Shown: positions 60,620-64,000 of the stretch, piece after piece
Layout of the letters: each line of letters begins with the position of its first letter
Numbering within the stretch: the stretch's first letter is position 1
NCBI RefSeq assembly: GCF_048564905.1
Contig: NC_133006.1
Span: forward strand, 24,582,001-24,646,000
Source: Vicugna pacos
Taxonomy: Eukaryota; Chordata; Mammalia; Artiodactyla; Camelidae
DNA length: 64,000 bases
Direction: 5' to 3'
Notes under the pieces: generated by a model
The model's database searches: none
The model's input: the letters and a program-made list of their open reading frames with translations, nothing else
Told to the model about the DNA's origin: nothing
Position numbers and translations under genes: made by a program

Positions 60620-61205
60620 GGGGTCTGCAGAGGAGAGGAGGCAGGCACAGCTTTTTGTCATAAGGGAAGCCATTTGAGGCCTGAACCATTTTGTGATCTA
60701 AGCCTGGTCACATGCTTGCCCTTGAACTGGTCTCAGTATTAATGATCTTAAGGGAACAGCAGAAGGAGTGACTGATCCCAGGCAAGAGAAATAAAAACAG
60801 CTTATATAATAAATCAGGTAACAAAGACCCCAGTTCTGTGCTAATAGTAAAGCACTTTCTTGAGAGTTTTGCAGAACTTCAAGTCCCAGGAGGCACTCAA
60901 CCTCCAGATGACCTGGAACCTAAGGGATGATGCTGCTGACATTTACTGTACCTGGTGACCTCCATCCACTAATGTTTGGGCTCTGTTGACTTTGTCCCAA
61001 TTCTGTGCTGAATTTTCCTCTGCTCAAGCTCCTTCATGGATCTGCTTGTGCCCTTAAAACCTCCTCAATGTGGCTGTCTGGGGAGACGCTGCTTTGGGAA
61101 GATGCAGGGCGTTCTCTTTAATTGTTGCAGGTAATTCAGGCTCTTCCACCCCAGTGTGAACTCTTAGTGTTTCACTCACTGAGGCCCAGCAGAGAGCCCG
61201 ACATC
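60620..61205 (+). repeat. Old LTR-like sequence (copy 2)
   Basis: Counterpart of 7490-8095. Confidence 0.43.
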
Positions 61206-62266
61206 CAGGATAAAAAAATTACTAAATGAGTGTGGGGTTTTCTTTTGTCCTTCAACGTTCATTATGCACAAAGGTTGAAAAAATTCCTATGTCATAAAAG
61301 GATACACAGTGAAAATTACATTTCTGGTTTCGTCCCCTTCCTAATTCTTCCAAATTCTCTCCCTGGGCAAGGTGACTGTTATGGGTCTCAATAGTGTTAT
61401 AGAAAGAGATTCCATTGTATCAGGTGGTATTGACCACACATTCTACCTGCATCTTTGGTGTCAATTTAACAATTATTCCATTTTTAAAATATAAATGTCG
61501 TTCAGGTCAAGATATTGATAATAACTATTCTGCACTCCTGATTGTTAAAAATTCATGTATAGCAAAACTCTTATCTCTTCCACACTAGTAGAGTGTTTTT
61601 CTGGGCACAGTCACCCTAATTGAAAATTACGTTCATTCTCCAATCTCTCCTGAGGCCAGTTGTGTTCCTGTGACTAAGTCCTGGCCAATATGATGAAGCA
61701 AATGTGAAGATTTAAACATTTGTCTTAAAGGGAAGATACTGTTCTTCAGTCTCTGCTTTCCCTGGTTGCTCACGGAACAGGTACCTTGGGTCACACAAAC
61801 AAGGGCAAGATCCCAGAGACAGCAGAGAGGGAAGGTCATAGGATCCTGGATGCCTGCACAATCTCATGTTGTAGAGTCACCTGAGCTGCCCTGGAACTGC
61901 CTGCCTCCTTGTCATGGAGACACAGACAAGCTTCCATCCTGTTAGACCACTGTTACTTGCATGTCTGCTGCACACACTGAGTTAATACATACGGAGAGAA
62001 CTAGACTTCCTGGGGTGTGCGGCCGTGGTGGTCTGCTCTGGAGATGAGCAGAGATCTATTCACAGTGTCACCTCTGTGGGCCCCTGGGGCATTATTGTAG
62101 TTGGAGAAGAGAGAGCTGGGCCCCAGGGGGCAGCACAGGGAGAATGGAGAGTGTTACCCTCCTCATCTTTCTACATGGGGTCTGACCTAGGGGAGTGTGT
62201 GGGTCACCAGGTGTCAGATTTGGGAGCCTTTGTTTCTTCACTTCCTTCTTGTCTTTTTATAAACAG

Positions 62267-62376
62267 TTCCCTCAAGATTCTAGCCAGGATAAGAATCACT
62301 GTTGGTGTCTCTTCCTCCTCCTCATCCTGTCTGATGGCAGGGGCTGTGGGGCTGAGATCTAGAGGAGAAGCTCCTC
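62267..62376 (+). pseudogene. Signal-peptide-like exon, disrupted copy
   Basis: Counterpart of 33046-33160. The start position reads ATA, the acceptor region is altered (tataaacag), and the extra base seen in the 9178 copy is present. The donor region is also changed. Confidence 0.3.
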
Positions 62377-64000
62377 AAGACAGGAGCACAGGGTCATTGT
62401 CATTGGGCTCCATGGGAAATCTCTGCTGCCCCAGCCTGGCCTGGACAGCCAGCCTGAGACAACTGACCCCAGGTCCCTCGTGTCTCTTCCCCCAGTCATT
62501 CCAAAATACACAGCCCAGAACTTCCCATATTGTATTTGTTCCAAGCAGGTTATTAGGTCCAGTATATGTTCCAAAAGCATATATTACGCATGGGCGTGAT
62601 ACCAGAGGAGGGTACACTGGGGACCAACATAATGTCTGCCAACCACAGGGTGACTTTGGGAACCATCTGACATCATAGCCTCTCACAGGGCTGAGGCTAG
62701 GAGTGAGGAGACTGGAATAAAGAAAGGAATCAAGTTCACAGGATTTTGGTGCTCACTCCACAGCAATCCAGATCAAAAGCATGTTCCCGAGAAACTGACC
62801 CAGCTTTCCAAGTAATTTGGAATTAAAAGAGAGAACTGTGGGGATAGAAACACAAAGGCAGGAAGTGAAAAGAAATGCAGCCGTGCTGAGTTAGCGCTGT
62901 CTCACTGCCATTGGCAATGACCCTTCCAGTTTCTTCAAGAACCACAGGGGTGAATCAAGTGCTTGTATGAGGGGGACCCCCCCCAACCCTTTAAGTCTCT
63001 GAGGAGGACGTTTACCTCTGTCATTGTCCCCAAGATACAACACTGTCTTTAATGTTCCGTGTTGGCTGAGCTTGGGAGGCTTTTCAGGAGCTTCTACTTG
63101 GCTTTTCTCACTAAAAGCTTTTACCCCAAAGGTCATAGAATCAACATGAGGATTCTGGCCAACTCTGCATATGTCCCTTCGAATGAGATATTTGGAAACT
63201 GGGGAGATTCCCACCAAGTGGATATGTGGAGACAGAGAACCCACTGACACACGGGTGGACCTAAGACAGGACTCAAATTAAGTCATCTCCCCAAATGCTT
63301 CTCCTCTAGTGGGGTTTCATGGTGGTACTTTGGCTCCGAGGTATCAGTGTCAAATTGGACTCGGTATCCAGTAGACATAAAGGGACCTAGATCTTCCCTT
63401 CTGTCAGTGAATGGAAATCTGAAAAATAGCCATTGATATCTACATGGAAGGACATGGGAAATTCACACTGCACACATGTATTGTCATGTGTTTCAGGGCA
63501 TTTCCTCAGGGGACCTTGGCTCCCTTCAGCCAGTGAGTCCTGGGTCTAAGAGTTGGCTCAGGTCTGGAAACTGGATAAGGGATGGTAAGCTTCTATTAGG
63601 CAAGTCATCCCAGCCAATTCAGTTATTCTTATCTATTATACTAAGCAACACTCTTGCTGGCTGTCCATCCACCTTGCCCCCAGAAACACTAGGATATACT
63701 AAGCATTTCCAGAAAGCCCTTGTAGTCAGAATCTGCTGCTTCCATTTTGACATTGTAGTTTATTTAGGGATTTAGTCCTTGTTTCTATCTTGTTGTCACC
63801 TGTCCTCTAACTTTCTGGGACCCTATTATCCTCGTTGGTGCTGTAATATTGGCTCCTAGAGCCAGTCCCCACCTACAAAGGACAGACACACTGAAGTTAC
63901 TACTCTGCCCATTTGCTCAGCCCTTACTGCCTGAGAAAGTTTCCTTTGGGAAACAGTCTCCTGGGATTTTTCCAATTTTACTATATTCTAGCATGTCCAC

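Larger units (their letters stand above)
55262..64000 (+). repeat. Block A, direct duplicate copy 2 (runs off the window)
   Basis: Direct repeat of 190-9505 as far as about 62590, then homologous to 33365-34410 and 35705-36130. Stretches 55262-56235, 57250-58025, 59345-60615 and 61210-62225 hold no gene that I recognise. It lacks the copy-1 segment 3625-5530. Confidence 0.85.

Noticed and set aside
1-64000. CRISPR arrays, operons, ribosome binding sites
   Set aside because: The window is mammalian nuclear DNA with spliced genes; no regularly spaced repeats or bacterial signals were seen.

Overview
This window comes from a mammalian MHC class I region. The organism is most likely a camelid (camel, llama or alpaca). 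The evidence is two complete class I genes with textbook eight-exon structure, MIR and L1 debris, and one young tRNA-derived SINE of the type abundant in camelids (41710-41818). The species call is inference. No bacterial or plasmid features are present.

Layout. (1) Positions 190-9505 are 'block A', a gene-poor segment with a broken TRIM-family RING/B-box exon, MIR and L1 fragments, an old LTR-like stretch, a 48-bp exon resembling class I exon 7, and a small signal-peptide-like exon. (2) Positions 9515-32870 are the left arm of a large inverted duplication. It carries class I gene 1 on the + strand (21963-31118 coding) and two left-arm-only LTR elements: a betaretrovirus-like provirus (10148-15751) and a second element inside intron 3 of gene 1 (23524-29720). 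(3) Positions 32870-33870 are a central spacer homologous to part of block A. (4) Positions 33870-47113 are the right arm, with class I gene 2 on the - strand (40636-37566) and a right-arm-only SINE. The two genes are tail to tail. (5) Positions 47114-50580 are single copy in this window and include a solo LTR with a 4-bp target duplication. (6) Positions 50582-54068 are an L1 with a 5' inversion (twin-priming structure). (7) Positions 55262-64000 are a second, direct copy of block A, running off the window.

Both class I genes have open exons, exact exon lengths and intact splice sites. Gene 1 encodes 364 residues and gene 2 encodes 361. By eye their alpha-3, membrane and tail regions are close (7 differences in 92 alpha-3 residues), but alpha-1 and alpha-2 differ much more (about 24/90 and 25/92). 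Both depart from the classical pattern at peptide-terminus contact residues, gene 2 most strongly, so non-classical function or early decay are both possible.

The repeats give a relative history. The TRIM exon, MIRs, old LTR and an L1 piece are shared by both block A copies and predate that duplication. Both full LTR elements and the SINE occur in only one arm, and the other arm keeps an uninterrupted site, so they postdate the inverted duplication. Homology at 62100-64000 predicts another minus-strand class I gene just beyond the right edge.

All alignments were made by eye. Boundaries of old repeats are approximate; gene, LTR and SINE boundaries were read from splice, terminal or target-duplication sequences.
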